Part shown: one piece after another, positions 63,943 through 64,000 of the stretch
Position numbering within the stretch: position 1 is the first letter of the stretch
How the letters are laid out: each line of letters opens with the position of its first letter
Source: Candidatus Saccharimonadota bacterium
Lineage (GTDB): Bacteria > Patescibacteriota > Saccharimonadia > Saccharimonadales > Saccharimonadaceae
Assembly (NCBI GenBank): GCA_030523715.1
Contig: JAUNHY010000004.1
Span: forward strand, 1 to 64,000
DNA: 64,000 nt
Direction: 5' to 3'
Notes under the pieces: generated by a model
What the model was told of the DNA's origin: nothing
Seen by the model: the letters and a program-made list of their open reading frames with translations, nothing else
Database searches by the model: none
Made by a program: the position numbers and the translations under genes

Positions 63943-64000
63943 TTTTGGTCCTCTGTCATTAAATTTTTGTACGAGATAATAATCGTCCGCGATACTGCGT

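Noticed and set aside
1-64000. CRISPR array, transposon, prophage or rRNA operon
   Set aside because: No regularly spaced repeats, transposase or integrase genes, phage genes, or rRNA sequences were seen; short repeats are limited to those listed.

Overview
The window looks like a chromosomal segment of a Patescibacteria (CPR) bacterium, most likely a Saccharibacteria (TM7) relative. The reasons are the compact tightly packed genes, the frequent leaderless promoters, the reduced dcw (division and cell wall) cluster, an orphan type IV secretion-style ATPase, a membrane pyrophosphatase, a MurD-MurL pair instead of a visible glutamate racemase, and many short orphan membrane proteins. UGA is used as a normal stop (for example at the end of ftsW), which argues against the recoded Gracilibacteria/SR1 lineages. 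The lineage call is inference; no rRNA lies in the window.

Layout. 1-6.6 kb: tRNA genes for Gly(GCC), Lys(TTT) and Val(GAC), the translational GTPase TypA, and several small or membrane proteins of unknown role, including a double zinc-ribbon membrane protein interrupted by one in-frame TAA. 6.6-17.5 kb: the dcw cluster rsmH, ftsL-like, ftsI/PBP, mraY, ftsW, murG, then tRNA-Glu(TTC), then pyk, pgk and an FtsQ-like gene. 17.5-18.5 kb: almost 1 kb without a convincing gene, with a G-quadruplex motif and repeated inverted motifs. 18.5-29.4 kb: a DegV-family protein, two tandem paralogous surface proteins (the second broken by an in-frame TAA), a TraG/VirD4-like ATPase, a YvcK-HAD fusion, and a sigma-region-4/HARE-HTH regulator. 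29.4-33.2 kb: a three-gene set (beta-helical Cthe_2159-like surface protein, DUF4956 membrane protein, VTC-type polyphosphate polymerase) and a CHAP-domain wall hydrolase. 33.2-41 kb: topA, a free-standing EF-Tu domain-II protein, a YcxB-like protein preceded by a long structured leader RNA, pth, a PhoH ATPase, der and a VanZ-like protein. 41-56.9 kb: tRNA-Glu(CTC), membrane pyrophosphatase, HerA-like ATPase, an acidic low-complexity protein, a DUF3048 protein, gltX, a GNAT acetyltransferase, an MscS channel, uvrB, a DUF5684 protein, and murL-murD. 56.9-64 kb: uvrA, a large unknown protein, ribosomal protein L25 and class I fructose-bisphosphate aldolase.

How the parts fit. Peptidoglycan synthesis and division are well represented (rsmH neighbourhood, mraY, murG, ftsW, ftsI, murD, murL, the CHAP hydrolase). 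Lower glycolysis is represented by pyk, pgk and class I aldolase, nucleotide excision repair by uvrA and uvrB, and translation by typA, gltX, pth, L25 and five tRNAs. Genes before about 17.5 kb point mostly right and genes after about 27.8 kb mostly left, so the middle is a convergence zone.

The most unusual signals are non-coding. (1) A structured element with a covarying hairpin follows both tRNA-Glu genes. (2) A 174-bp nested inverted repeat upstream of gltX duplicates the gltX start region in inverse orientation. (3) A promoter, about 260-nt folded leader and terminator sit in front of the YcxB-like gene, and a sequence motif of this leader recurs upstream of rsmH. (4) Two similar ~20-residue basic mini-proteins flank rsmH. 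(5) One tRNA-Gly has a G19-C56 to U19-A56 elbow change. (6) Leaderless starts are widespread. No rRNA, CRISPR array, transposase or prophage was seen.
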